A DNA stretch of 59,732 bases from an uncultured Anaerotruncus sp. (GCF_902490045.1 NZ_CABUCJ010000001.1:1-59732); one strand, 5' to 3'; counted from the first letter of the stretch, positions 8,906 through 16,414 are shown. The notes: a model not told the origin generated them from the letters alone. A program made the numbers and translations.

Positions 8906-9036
8906 TTGGTGCCATTCCTGTGCATGGGCTTTGGATGCAACGCGGCGGGCATCACGGGCTGCCGAATCATCGATTCGCCGCGGGAACGCCTGATCGCGAT
9001 CATCACGAACAATTTTGTTCCCTGCAACGGGCGATT
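8906..9036 (+). pseudogene. feoB: feoB remnant, left fragment
   Basis: The frame from 8906 reads [20 protein letters not shown] and ends FVPCNGR, a well-known stretch in the membrane domain of ferrous iron transporter FeoB. It stops being FeoB at the ATT at 9034-9036. Joining it to base 25152 continues as FPTLIAIITMFF in the same frame. There is no G domain, no first half of the membrane domain, no start codon with a ribosome site, and only ~20 bp between the tnaA terminator and the FeoB-like codons. The gene had therefore already lost its 5' half, or lost it later, independently of the element. Confidence 0.85.
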
Positions 9037-9060
9037 GCCCCCTCCCGGGAGATGGAAACA
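9021..9060. other. attL of the serine-recombinase element
   Basis: The chromosomal half is CCTGCAACGGGCG (9021-9033, FeoB codons), the core is ATT (9034-9036), and the element half contains CCCCTCCCGG (9039-9048) and TGGAAAC (9053-9059). The same two blocks occur inverted at the right end at matching distances. The centre of symmetry falls on TT 9035-9036, the predicted crossover dinucleotide. Confidence 0.75.
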
Positions 9061-9342
9061 ATCGCCGGTTTCAGGGCTGATATGGAGCTTTTTGACCTGG
9101 ATTTGGAGGTGGAAACGACAGTTTTGTTGCCCTGTGGTAAGAGACCCTGGGGTCACTTACCAGACATCCAAAAGGCTTTCAGTCAGACGCTACAGGATTA
9201 CCGCAGCAAAAGGCATCTTACTCAAAAACAGCTCGCTGTTCAGCTTGGCGTGGCGGAAACGACACTTCGCCTCTGGGAACAGGGAAAGACGATTCCACAT
9301 CCCTCCACCCGGTTGAGGGCGGAAAAGATGTTGAAAGAGTAA
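9052..9342 (+). CDS. XRE-family helix-turn-helix regulator
   Basis: The C-terminal ~55 residues form a Cro/CI-type [22 protein letters not shown], then [15 protein letters not shown]. Ahead of it lies a short acidic segment ([13 protein letters not shown]) of unknown role. The frame runs back into the feoB remnant, so the gene must start inside the element. ATG 9052 (96 residues) and ATG 9082 (86 residues) are candidates, and neither has a strong ribosome site. The first would overlap the element's own attachment arm, so expression could differ between the integrated and circular forms. Role unknown; control of the element is a reasonable guess. Confidence 0.65.
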   Translation: METIAGFRADMELFDLDLEVETTVLLPCGKRPWGHLPDIQKAFSQTLQDYRSKRHLTQKQLAVQLGVAETTLRLWEQGKTIPHPSTRLRAEKMLKE

Positions 9343-9384
9343 AAGGCAGGCCGCGATTCAAAAACGAACCGCGGCCTGCCTTTT
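9341..9384. terminator. bidirectional terminator between XRE gene and small minus-strand gene
   Basis: A 15-bp stem, 9341-9355 (AAAAGGCAGGCCGCG) with 9370-9384, encloses a 14-nt loop. T-runs lie on both strands. It overlaps the stops of both convergent genes and can serve both. Confidence 0.8.
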
Positions 9385-9574
9385 AGAGATTGGATGATAG
9401 AAGTTGTATGATACGTGTCAAAACCTCTGTTTTTTGCATGGGGGACAGCGCGGATTCATTCAACCTCCGCTCAATGAGTTGGAGATGGTACTGATTCGCC
9501 CGCTCCGCGATGGACTTTCCATCCGGGGAGGGAACAAAATGAATCCGTACATGCTGAATCTGGTTTCGCTTCAT
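9383..9574 (-). CDS. small protein downstream of tyrosine recombinase, function unknown
   Basis: A 63-residue protein starting MKRNQIQHVRIHFVPSPDGK and ending LTRIIQLLSSNL. It is charged, predicted helical in its second half, and has no membrane segment. The ATG at 9574 is chosen because GAGGGGGCGG lies just upstream, although the frame is open further into the recombinase gene. It lies 58 bp after the recombinase stop on the same strand, so the two are probably one transcript. It could be an accessory factor of the recombinase, but I do not recognise the family. Confidence 0.55.
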   Translation of the reverse strand: MKRNQIQHVRIHFVPSPDGKSIAERANQYHLQLIERRLNESALSPMQKTEVLTRIIQLLSSNL

Positions 9575-9632
9575 TTTTGCCGCCCCCTCGTCACAGGGTA
9601 TGCGGGGAGCGATTTGTCCTATTCCGACGCAC

Positions 9633-10535
9633 TCAATCCCCTTCGCTTCCACCGTTAAATCGGGAGGCCAGATAGATACGCGTGACATCGTCCCTGGTGT
9701 GGCCAAGCAACTTGGACACCTTCTTGCGGGCCTCCAATTCCGTAAAGCCCTGCCGGATAAAACCGTCGTACCATTCCGCCGCGCAGGTATGCCGGAGTCC
9801 GTGAAAAGTCATGGGCCGGGTGGAACCGACTTCCTGCATTTCGGCTTTGTGATAGTTGATGAACGCTTCCAGTCGGTGAATTGCCAGATGAGTCTTGTCG
9901 TCCGGGGCGACAAACAGTTTTTGCCCGCGCGGAGTGACCTTCAGGATGTCTCTCAGCATGATTCGGATGCTGTCGTTGATCGGCACCTCCCGCACGAGCC
10001 CGCCCTTGCCTTTGACGGTGAGCATTCCTACTGTCAGTGCCTTTTCCGCGGCGGCAGTGTCAAGCCGGAAACACTCATGGATACGCAAGGCGGCGTAGCG
10101 CCCCAGGCAGAGGATGGCAATATAATCGTTGTGATCTAACTTGGATGCTCTTGCTAAAAAACGATTAAATTCCGGTGAGCCCCAGGTGCGGTCCACCCCG
10201 CCGAACCGCCGCCGCTTCAAGTCCAATACGGCGTTATTGGGCAGGGTATATTTCGCGCCCGCGATCTGGTCGTGAAAGAACCGGATGGCCGACAGTTCGG
10301 TCTTGATGTAGGCCGCCGATAATCCTTTTTCCGAAAGATGGTCCACATAGGAGAAAAGGTGCTTTGGCGCGATATTTGCCAGCTTTTCCAGCCGGTATTC
10401 CTCCGCGAGATAAGCGAGGAACCGCTTGAACGCCTCGGCATACCGGGCCTTGGTCTTGTAGCTCCCCTGCCGGTTATGGGAAGAGAGTTTATCAAATTGG
10501 GACAGCAGATTGAGATAGATGCCTTTATTCAACAT
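9633..10535 (-). CDS. tyrosine-family site-specific recombinase
   Basis: A 300-residue integrase of XerC/D-like size. An N-terminal SAM-like core-binding domain (about 10-100) is followed by the catalytic domain, with Arg151 (AALRIHE), Lys175 (VKGKGG), His245/Arg248 (HGLRH), His279 (LLGHTRDD) and nucleophile Tyr288 (RIYLA). The catalytic set looks complete. TTGGAGGATTATC precedes the ATG. The element's borders match the serine recombinase rather than this enzyme, so it may be a passenger, act on another site, or remain from an earlier element. Confidence 0.9.
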   Translation of the reverse strand: MLNKGIYLNLLSQFDKLSSHNRQGSYKTKARYAEAFKRFLAYLAEEYRLEKLANIAPKHLFSYVDHLSEKGLSAAYIKTELSAIRFFHDQIAGAKYTLPNNAVLDLKRRRFGGVDRTWGSPEFNRFLARASKLDHNDYIAILCLGRYAALRIHECFRLDTAAAEKALTVGMLTVKGKGGLVREVPINDSIRIMLRDILKVTPRGQKLFVAPDDKTHLAIHRLEAFINYHKAEMQEVGSTRPMTFHGLRHTCAAEWYDGFIRQGFTELEARKKVSKLLGHTRDDVTRIYLASRFNGGSEGD

Positions 10536-11208
10536 GATAATCCTCCAAATGTTCTGCCTTGGAGGCGCAGTTCGCCCACTGGAAAATGGCGGCGTTTCGA
10601 CCGTTTTTCTGTTTCAGGGAGAGAAAAGAACCCCGCCGGGGATGGTCAGCGAAAGAAGTAAAAACCGCATTCCAACCGGCTTTTGGGAGACTTCCGGCTC
10701 GATGCTTTCCTCCGAAGTCCTCCGGGATTCCAAACCGTCTCGTTTAGAAATAGATTCGTGTTCAGCAATGGATGCCGCGAAAGCCTTTTATAAAAGGCCG
10801 GAGCATACGAACTCCACGGCGAACGCGATGCCGCCATAGCGGTGCAGGCTTGCGCTCACAGGCGTTCTTCTGCCGCCGGATTGCGAAAGCAGAACACCCA
10901 CCGGCGACAGGTGTGTGGGTGTTCTGCTGCGGGAGCCTGCCAAAGCTCTCTGGACGAATTCCGTGCCTGGATCCTCCGCATCGTCCCGTGCGGGGAGGCC
11001 TGTCTGCTGTCCCGTTAGAATGCTTATCCTTTTCTCCCTCTACCCGGGCCTTTGGCCTCGGCCGGGGGACACGCGCGCAACGCGCGCGGGAGATTGTGCC
11101 AAAAGTTGCTGGCTAAACGCAAAAAGGCCCTGATCAATGAGTTACACACTGATCAGGGCCTGAGCTGTATTGTGGTCTGAAAACCGCAAATTCAATTGAA
11201 AACCTGTG
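10536..11208. other. gene-poor stretch with hairpins
   Basis: No convincing gene lies here; short plus-strand frames lack ribosome sites and recognisable motifs. A strong hairpin pairs 10889-10901 (GCAGAACACCCAC) with 10915-10927, nested in an outer 7-bp stem, 10844-10850 with 10934-10940. A short GC palindrome, CGCGCGC and its complement, lies near 11070-11090. A perfect 12-bp stem pairs 11125-11136 with 11150-11161 and is followed on the minus strand by TTTTT, so it can terminate leftward transcription that passes the small RNA. Confidence 0.5.
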
Positions 11209-11321
11209 AAAAAGGCACAGTACGCCCACTTGTATGGGGTACTGCGCCTAGCAACAATCCATTAACGGCGGCACCGAAGCCGCCAACTGAGGAATCCACC
11301 GAAGGATTCAAAAAACACTGT
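11209..11321 (-). ncRNA. predicted ~113-nt structured small RNA
   Basis: A near-consensus promoter reads leftward into 11321, and a canonical terminator ends the transcript at 11209. Between them there is no start codon with a ribosome site. Three hairpins follow one another on the minus strand. GAATCC/GGATTC (11292-11309) and GGCGGC/GCCGCC (11267-11284) share the identical loop UUCGGU. The third, a terminator stem, pairs 11236-11248 with 11214-11227 and is followed by UUUUU at 11213-11209. The repeated loop suggests a binding platform for a protein or another RNA. It lies between the tyrosine recombinase and the redox operon. I do not recognise the family; an antisense or antitoxin-type regulator is possible. 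Confidence 0.65.
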
Positions 11322-11327
11322 AAACAC

Positions 11328-11356
11328 AGTATATGGCATAATAATGGCATTGTCAA
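11328..11356 (-). promoter_or_regulatory. sigma-A promoter of the small RNA
   Basis: On the minus strand TTGACA (11356-11351) and TATACT (11333-11328) are separated by exactly 17 bp. The predicted start is near 11321. It is the best-matching promoter noted in the element. Confidence 0.8.
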
Positions 11357-11567
11357 GTGATAAAATCAATATATATAAAAAAATATAATAATTTAAAAAA
11401 AATACACAATATATAGTATGCAGAAATGCAATACTTGCTTCGGCAACTAATAGCCACTGGTGGTTAACCCGCAGGCCGTCAGTATGTGACGGAAAACTCT
11501 TTCTTCATCTCACGGATTTAAGTTTTTGACGAGTCCAACGACTGCTCCGCTGAGTTGCCGTAAGCCG

Positions 11568-12260
11568 TCAGCTTTCCATAACCTCAAGCACACCTGAAAA
11601 ATCTTCCGTCTGCCCGGAAATCACTTCAAGCCCGGTTTCCACAATACCCAAAGGCACCAGTTCGTCTGAGTGCCTGAAATCGCCGTAGAAGATCGTAAAA
11701 TTCCCCCACGGGCGATAGATCACCATTTCTCCGGTAATCGGATCGTATCCGGGCTGCTCCTCGCCGATGGAGAGCGGCTCATCTGGGGTTTGCGCGGGCT
11801 TTTCAATCCCTGACAAGTCATAGAATGACAGGTCAGTCATGGGAAGGCGCTCCAGAAAGGCGTCGACCGCAGTGTTGTCATACATTGCAATGACGACCTC
11901 CTCTGTGCCGTTTACAGTCAGCTTCAACTTGACGCCGCTGAATGTGGGGGCGCTTCCGTCAGGGTATGTCCCCGTGCTGGTTACTTGAGTTGCTTGATCA
12001 GGAGCGGAAGTCTGGCTGGGGGCATCTTCATCCGGTACTTCAGAGGAGATGTCCAAAGGCACTTTTCCATCATCTTCTGCTGCTTCGGAAGAGATGTCCA
12101 AAAGCACATCCCCATCATCTTCTGCTGCTTCGGAAGATAGGACTGAGGAGGTATTGGCTCCATCATTCCCGACAGGCTTTGAATTGTTGCTGGAAGAACA
12201 CGCTGTGAAAACAATGGAGACGCAAACCAGCATTGTGATCAGCAATAAATATTTTTTCAT
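11568..12260 (-). CDS. cyclophilin-like-fold lipoprotein
   Basis: A 230-residue predicted surface lipoprotein. The N-terminus MKKYLLL is followed by a hydrophobic stretch and lipobox FTAC, giving lipidation at Cys21. A low-complexity linker (residues ~25-90) carries two copies of an SSEAAEDDG repeat, then a C-terminal domain of ~120 residues starts near VKLKLTVNG. The features VIAMYDNTAVDAFLERLP, YRPWGNFTIFYGD and LVPLGIVETGLE are typical of the cyclophilin-like domain often found beside flavodoxin and aldo/keto reductase genes. The ATG at 12260 follows AAAGGA. It is the last gene of the redox operon and has no obvious terminator right after it. Function unknown; the domain is small-molecule- or peptide-binding by fold. 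Confidence 0.8.
   Translation of the reverse strand: MKKYLLLITMLVCVSIVFTACSSSNNSKPVGNDGANTSSVLSSEAAEDDGDVLLDISSEAAEDDGKVPLDISSEVPDEDAPSQTSAPDQATQVTSTGTYPDGSAPTFSGVKLKLTVNGTEEVVIAMYDNTAVDAFLERLPMTDLSFYDLSGIEKPAQTPDEPLSIGEEQPGYDPITGEMVIYRPWGNFTIFYGDFRHSDELVPLGIVETGLEVISGQTEDFSGVLEVMES
12046..12135. repeat. two tandem 45-bp repeats in the lipoprotein linker
   Basis: Copies 12046-12090 and 12091-12135 differ at about 4 of 45 positions and encode the SSEAAEDDG-containing linker in frame. A third, diverged start follows. The repeats can change linker length by slippage without a frameshift. Confidence 0.85.
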
Positions 12261-12369
12261 TCTCAAAATCCTTTCGCTTCATTAAGTTAAATAGATAGCT
12301 GGGTCCGGTCTGCTCCGGTCTGCTTATGAAGATTTTCGCAAGCGACGACACGGCTTACAAAACTTGATT

Positions 12370-12728
12370 TCAAGAGACTAATTCCAACTCACCAAGCCAC
12401 TTTTCTACTTCCGGCTGTGCTGCCGCGACTTCTCTCATGGGTATATGCAGCCCATTTTTTATGACATTCGCATCGGGCAGCAATTCCTGAATGGATGCGA
12501 TCGTGTTGGAAAACCCGCTGCTGGCGCTTGTCGCAAAGGGGATGACCGTCTTGCCGGAAAAGTCATATGCCTCCAAAAAACTGTATACGGGCATCGGCAT
12601 ATCGTACCACCAGTTGGGAAATCCAAAGATTGTGCTATGGAAGAGTCCTCCATTCGAGTCTGACCGGAACAAGCTGCCGTCAGTAAAAGCGTCAGGCATG
12701 ACAAACAAGCGAAAATCGTTCTTTTCAT
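12370..12728 (-). pseudogene. decayed flavodoxin lipoprotein
   Basis: From ATG 12728 one frame gives a full lipoprotein signal (MKRTIFACLSCLTLLLTAAC, lipobox Cys20) and ~10 more residues. The flavodoxin continuation FGFPNWWYDMPMPVYSF to KWLGELELVS lies in another frame and lacks the N-terminal ~90-100 residues, including the FMN phosphate loop. An internal deletion plus frameshift explains both. It sits 29 bp after the intact paralogue at 12758-13612, so it looks like a tandem duplicate that has decayed. Confidence 0.75.
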
Positions 12729-12757
12729 ACGTTGATCCTTTCAGATGCGCAAAAGCA

Positions 12758-13612
12758 TTAAGATAAATGGAGTTCAGCAAGCCACGCTTGAACGGCGGGC
12801 CGCGCGGAGTCAACCTCTGGACGGTACACGCCGATGACGTTGTCGATCACGGTGCAGTCCTCCGGCAGCGCCGCGGTAATATCCTGCACACTGCTGGCAA
12901 GCCCTCCCGTGCCGTGGGTGCAAAACAGGACGATGGTTTTCCCAGAAAGATCGTTCTCTTCGATAAAGCTCAAAATCGCCATAGGACAGCTGTACCACCA
13001 GTTGGGATAGCCGATGAACACGGTGTCGTAGTCGTCGATGTTCTCCACGCGGTGCGTAAGTTTTGGCCGGGCGTTTGCCGCCTTTTCATCGGCGGCCCGG
13101 TCCAGACATTCGTCGTAATCGCTGGAGTATGGCTCGGTCACGACAATCGAAAATAGATCCCCGCCGATTTCCTGCTGAATCCAGCCCGCCAGTTTTGCGG
13201 CGTTGCCGGGGAGCAGAACACTTGCGGACGCAGTGGCGTCCACATCGATTGAAGCAGGGTCCTCCACTTGGGTATTTTCCGCCCAGGTAAAGTAGGCGAT
13301 CAGCGTCTTGCCGTCGGGCTGCTCCTGCTCAGTGGGCAAATCCGGGATGGAGCTTTCAGAAGGAGCTGGGGCAGCTTCTGCGGAAGGAGTGGAAGCTGCG
13401 CTTTCGGACTGCTGGCTGGCGGCGTCCGACGGCGCGGAAACGGCGCTTTGCGGGGATGAAGACACGACCGCTGCTTCCGATGATGATTGGGGCGCGGCGC
13501 TCTCCGACCCTGAGGATTGCGCTGGAATCGACGGTTTAGACGTCTGATTTCCGCACGCGGTAAGACAAATCAGCGTGCTCAGGCAAATCAGAATTGCGGC
13601 AGCTTTTTTCAT
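12758..13612 (-). CDS. flavodoxin-domain lipoprotein
   Basis: A 284-residue predicted lipoprotein. The signal is MKKAAAILICLSTLICLTAC with lipobox Cys20. A Ser/Ala/Pro-rich linker of ~80 residues follows, then a flavodoxin domain from about residue 100. The domain starts LIAYFTWAENTQ with a long insertion (DVDATASASVLLPGNAAK) typical of one flavodoxin subset, and has IGYPNWWYSCPMAILSF and VLFCTHGTGGLASS, the two FMN-binding loops. The start at 13612 is chosen because AAGGAGGTGCCAC precedes it and the signal peptide begins there; the frame is open upstream. It overlaps the DUF4405 gene by 77 bp. It would place an FMN protein outside the membrane, which is unusual for flavodoxins. Confidence 0.88.
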   Translation of the reverse strand: MKKAAAILICLSTLICLTACGNQTSKPSIPAQSSGSESAAPQSSSEAAVVSSSPQSAVSAPSDAASQQSESAASTPSAEAAPAPSESSIPDLPTEQEQPDGKTLIAYFTWAENTQVEDPASIDVDATASASVLLPGNAAKLAGWIQQEIGGDLFSIVVTEPYSSDYDECLDRAADEKAANARPKLTHRVENIDDYDTVFIGYPNWWYSCPMAILSFIEENDLSGKTIVLFCTHGTGGLASSVQDITAALPEDCTVIDNVIGVYRPEVDSARPAVQAWLAELHLS

Positions 13613-14303
13613 GTGGCACCTCCTTGGGATGATTGGCCAGCTTTTTGCAGGCCTTGGAAAGTACGTGTCCGAGAAAGACGAAAAGCCCCATGATCGAGAG
13701 GTAATCGAGATAAAACAGGAGCTTCGGTTCCTCAAAGTCCATGAACACAAATTCGTTTTGCAGCAGCATATAAGACGGCAAATCCCGCTGGAAGAGCGCA
13801 TACAGGCCGTAGACCGCGATGACCAAACCGGCAAAAAAAAGAGAGGATGATGCCGCCTTCGACGGCTTCGCCTGGCCGAAGCGTTTTTTCGCCATGCCGA
13901 GGAACATACCCCAGTGCAGCCCCAGATGCAGGCTCAACAACGCATAGCCCCAATAGGCGCCAAGGATGTGGAGCCGCCGCGCCAGCATCATGCCTCCGTC
14001 GATGGGGAGGAACGCGAACACATGGCGGCTCATGACGATGCCGCTATACATTTGCGTCAGCATGGCGGCCAGCACAAGCAGATTGACGCTGACTGTCAGG
14101 ACACGCATCGGCGTGTAGCGGCCCTTAAAGAGGTTTCTATACCAACCGAAGTTCAGAAGGTTGTGCGCGAAAAACAGCGCGAACATACCCGCGCCTACCC
14201 ATTCGTGCGCCGCCTGCCCGAAGAATTGATAGCCCATCAGAACGAGCAGCGCCAGCGTCATGGCGGCGTCTAGGACCATCTTTACGATAGCTTTTGTTTT
14301 CAA
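13536..14303 (-). CDS. DUF4405-type integral membrane protein (possible b-type cytochrome)
   Basis: 255 residues with about six membrane segments. Histidines lie in or next to the segments in AAHEWVG, FFAHNLLN, MSRHVF, RRLHILG, LSLHLGLHWG and FLGHVLSK, a pattern like cytochrome b membrane domains; heme binding is inference. The last ~25 residues (from KEVPHEKSC) are read through the start of the next gene in another frame, giving a 77-bp overlap, and may not be conserved. It lies among genes for extracytoplasmic flavodoxins, so a role in carrying electrons across the membrane to them is attractive but unproven. Confidence 0.75.
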   Translation of the reverse strand: MKTKAIVKMVLDAAMTLALLVLMGYQFFGQAAHEWVGAGMFALFFAHNLLNFGWYRNLFKGRYTPMRVLTVSVNLLVLAAMLTQMYSGIVMSRHVFAFLPIDGGMMLARRLHILGAYWGYALLSLHLGLHWGMFLGMAKKRFGQAKPSKAASSSLFFAGLVIAVYGLYALFQRDLPSYMLLQNEFVFMDFEEPKLLFYLDYLSIMGLFVFLGHVLSKACKKLANHPKEVPHEKSCRNSDLPEHADLSYRVRKSDV

Positions 14304-14306
14304 CAG

Positions 14307-14846
14307 TCATCCACCGACCTTTCTGCCCAGCGCATAGGCTTTATCAGGAAATTCGGTTGCTTTTGTCATGGACACTGTGCCGCAACCGACGCCCAGGATC
14401 ATGCCCTGGTCCTGAAAATGCAGATAGCGGCAGAGCGTCTGATAATGGCTTTGCAGCTCCCGCATCGTCCAGTCATTGCTGTCCCATGCGGCGGCAATGA
14501 GCACGGTTTTCAGTTTTTTTGCGGTCAGCTCGCCGTTAAAGCTGTAAAAGCGGTCGATCACCATCTTGAGCTGTGCAGAGATTCCAAAATAGTAAAGCGG
14601 GGTGACGAACACGGCCAGATCACTGGCGAGAAGCTGTTCCCGCACCCGCGCCATATCGTCTTTTTGGCAGCAGGGGCCAGACATACCGCAGGCCTCACAG
14701 CCGAGGCAGGGATGTAGATCGGCGTGGCCCGCATCGAATACGATCACGGTGTTGCCGGCCTCCTTTGCGCCGCGGATAAACTGTTCCGCCAACAAATTGG
14801 AAGAGCCGTGCTTATGGGGGCTGCTTTCAATGACGAAGATGTTCAT
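14307..14846 (-). CDS. flavodoxin-fold NAD(P)H-dependent FMN reductase / iron-sulfur flavoprotein-like
   Basis: 179 residues. The FMN phosphate loop is ESSPHKHGSSNLLAEQF near the N-terminus, with FVTPLYYFGISAQLKMVIDR as second loop. A cysteine-rich insert, CLGCEACGMSGPCC at about 47-60, resembles those of iron-sulfur flavoproteins and related quinone or FMN reductases, so a cluster is possible. It is cytoplasmic, with no signal. It ends 4 bp before the DUF4405 gene and follows the cupin gene by 13 bp. It could supply reduced flavin to the neighbouring membrane protein. Confidence 0.85.
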   Translation of the reverse strand: MNIFVIESSPHKHGSSNLLAEQFIRGAKEAGNTVIVFDAGHADLHPCLGCEACGMSGPCCQKDDMARVREQLLASDLAVFVTPLYYFGISAQLKMVIDRFYSFNGELTAKKLKTVLIAAAWDSNDWTMRELQSHYQTLCRYLHFQDQGMILGVGCGTVSMTKATEFPDKAYALGRKVGG

Positions 14847-14859
14847 GCCGCTCCTCCCT

Positions 14860-15270
14860 CTAGTTCAGTTGGTCGTATGTTTCGTCGTCCACTGCCTCGC
14901 ACCATTCATTGGACGTGTTCTCGCCGAGGACCTCGATAGCGAGGTGGGCAAACCAGCTGTCCCTCGCCGCGCCGTGCCAGTGCTTGACCTCCGGTGGGAT
15001 GACCACCGAGTCGCCGGGGCGCAGCTCCCGCGCGGGCTTGCCCCACTCCTGATACCATCCCCGGCCCGACATACAGAGCAGGATCTGACCACCACCCTTT
15101 GTGGCGTGGTGGATATGCCAGTTGTTGCGGCAGGCCGGCTCAAAGGTGACGTTGAAAATCCCCATCCCTTCGGTGGTTACAGGATTCAAATAGCTCTGCC
15201 CGATGAAATACTGCGCGAAGGCGTCGTTGGGCCGTCCCAGCCCGAAGAGGCCAGCTTGTTCGTTGTTCAT
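14860..15270 (-). CDS. cupin-domain protein
   Basis: A 136-residue single-domain cupin. Metal-binding histidines and acids are visible in NNWHIHHATKGGGQ (first cupin motif) and RPGDSVVIPPEVKHWHG (second motif). The ATG at 15270 follows TTGGAGGGAC. Cupins of this type often accompany carboxymuconolactone decarboxylase-like proteins and flavodoxins in stress clusters. A small oxygenase, isomerase or binding role is possible; substrate unknown. Confidence 0.85.
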   Translation of the reverse strand: MNNEQAGLFGLGRPNDAFAQYFIGQSYLNPVTTEGMGIFNVTFEPACRNNWHIHHATKGGGQILLCMSGRGWYQEWGKPARELRPGDSVVIPPEVKHWHGAARDSWFAHLAIEVLGENTSNEWCEAVDDETYDQLN

Positions 15271-15326
15271 GGTAAAGTCCCTCCAATTCGTATTTATGTT
15301 TCCTTGAACTGTCCGATAAACAGGAA

Positions 15327-15503
15327 TCATTCAACTTCTCTCTTGAGTACGACCATCGTATTTTTCCACTGAACAAATTCCCATCCTTCTAAACCGAGTT
15401 TAGTGAGTTCGCCCTCGATTTCGTGGGCTATTTCGGCATATTTTTTATCATTCAAGGCCGCGGGAATTCCCTTTGAAATTACCTTATACTCAAATTTTTT
15501 CAT
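15327..15503 (-). CDS. DUF4177 small protein
   Basis: 58 residues, starting MKKFEYKVISKGIPAAL and ending NTMVVLKREVE, with the GLEGWEFV core of DUF4177. The start at 15503 is chosen behind TGAGGAT; a longer frame would overlap the next gene. The usual family length is ~60. Function unknown. Confidence 0.75.
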   Translation of the reverse strand: MKKFEYKVISKGIPAALNDKKYAEIAHEIEGELTKLGLEGWEFVQWKNTMVVLKREVE

Positions 15504-15513
15504 TACATTATCC

Positions 15514-15996
15514 TCACAGCCCAAGGCTTTTGATCCATGCGTCCAGTGATTCTTTGGAAGGACTGCCGTTCAGCAGCTTCCCGGTGCGAACCTCCCCGGC
15601 GCAGCAGGCGCGCAGGATGCCGGCCGTCTTTCCCATCCCGCTGCCGCCGGAGGTAGCGAACGGGATCACCGTCTTGCCCGCGAAATCGTAGCTCTCCAAA
15701 AAGGCGTTGATGATTGTGGGGGCCACATACCACCAGATGGGGAAGCCCACAAAAACCGTGTCGTAATCCTCCATGTGTTCCACCGACCCGGAGATCTCCG
15801 GGCGGGAGGCCGGGTCGTTCATCTCGACACTGCTGCGGCTCTTTTTATTCGTCCAGTCCAGGTCGGCAGCGGTGTAGGGGACCTGCGGTTTGATTTCATA
15901 GAGATCCGCGCCCGCCGCCTCCGCCAGCTTCTGCGCGGCTCGTTTTGTCACGCCGCTGCAGGAAAAGTACGCCACCAATATCTTTTTACCATTCAT
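15514..15996 (-). CDS. flavodoxin (cytoplasmic)
   Basis: A 160-residue flavodoxin without a signal peptide. The FMN phosphate loop is [16 protein letters not shown] (residues 9-24), and the isoalloxazine loops are [18 protein letters not shown] and [12 protein letters not shown]. It is the only one of the flavodoxin paralogues of this type in the cluster that stays in the cytoplasm, so it may feed the aldo/keto or flavin reductases. Spacing is 15 bp to the gene before it and 10 bp to the one after. Confidence 0.92.
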   Translation of the reverse strand: MNGKKILVAYFSCSGVTKRAAQKLAEAAGADLYEIKPQVPYTAADLDWTNKKSRSSVEMNDPASRPEISGSVEHMEDYDTVFVGFPIWWYVAPTIINAFLESYDFAGKTVIPFATSGGSGMGKTAGILRACCAGEVRTGKLLNGSPSKESLDAWIKSLGL

Positions 15997-16011
15997 CTCT
16001 AAAACCTCCGC

Positions 16012-16338
16012 TCATTCTTCGCCGTGCACTTCTTTTGCCATTTTGAACGCCGCCCACGCATTGGGCCATCCCGCATAAAAAGCCGCATGGGTCAGGATTT
16101 CCGCCATCTCCCCGGCGGTGACGCCCTGCTTTTTGGCATTGCTGATGTGGTATTGGAGGGAACTGTCCAGAATTCCCTTGCTCATCAGCGCGGTGACGGT
16201 GACAATGCAGCGATCCCGCAGGGAAAACTGCTCCTCCCTCGCCCAAATTTCTCCGAACAGCACGTCATCGTTAAGCTCCGCGAACTTGGGAGCGAATGTC
16301 CCAAGAGCGTCGTGTCCGGCGGTCTGTTTTTCAATCAT
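16012..16338 (-). CDS. carboxymuconolactone decarboxylase-family protein
   Basis: 108 residues, all-helical family size. REEQFSLRDRCIVTVTALM and LQYHISNAKKQGVTAGEMAEI are the family core. The AhpD-type CxxC peroxidatic pair is absent, so it is the gamma-carboxymuconolactone decarboxylase type rather than an alkylhydroperoxidase. ATG 16338 is used because GGAAG lies 5 bp upstream; a TTG four codons earlier is possible. Related proteins recur in flavodoxin/aldo-keto reductase clusters, where the substrate is not known. Confidence 0.88.
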   Translation of the reverse strand: MIEKQTAGHDALGTFAPKFAELNDDVLFGEIWAREEQFSLRDRCIVTVTALMSKGILDSSLQYHISNAKKQGVTAGEMAEILTHAAFYAGWPNAWAAFKMAKEVHGEE

Positions 16339-16414
16339 GAGTTCTTCCAACCTTTCTTTGATTCGGATAAGCGGCAGGCGGGGCGGCCATTTAGACCGCC
16401 CCGCCTGCCTGCGC

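Noticed and set aside
8886..9060. feoB junction as an assembly chimera
   Set aside because: The two FeoB pieces are 16 kb apart, join in frame at an ATT core, and are flanked by symmetric recombinase arms, which an assembly error would not create.
10519..11133. Overlapping plus-strand frames of 60-115 codons left of the small RNA
   Set aside because: No ribosome site or family resemblance; they overlap hairpins, so this is more likely decayed or regulatory DNA.
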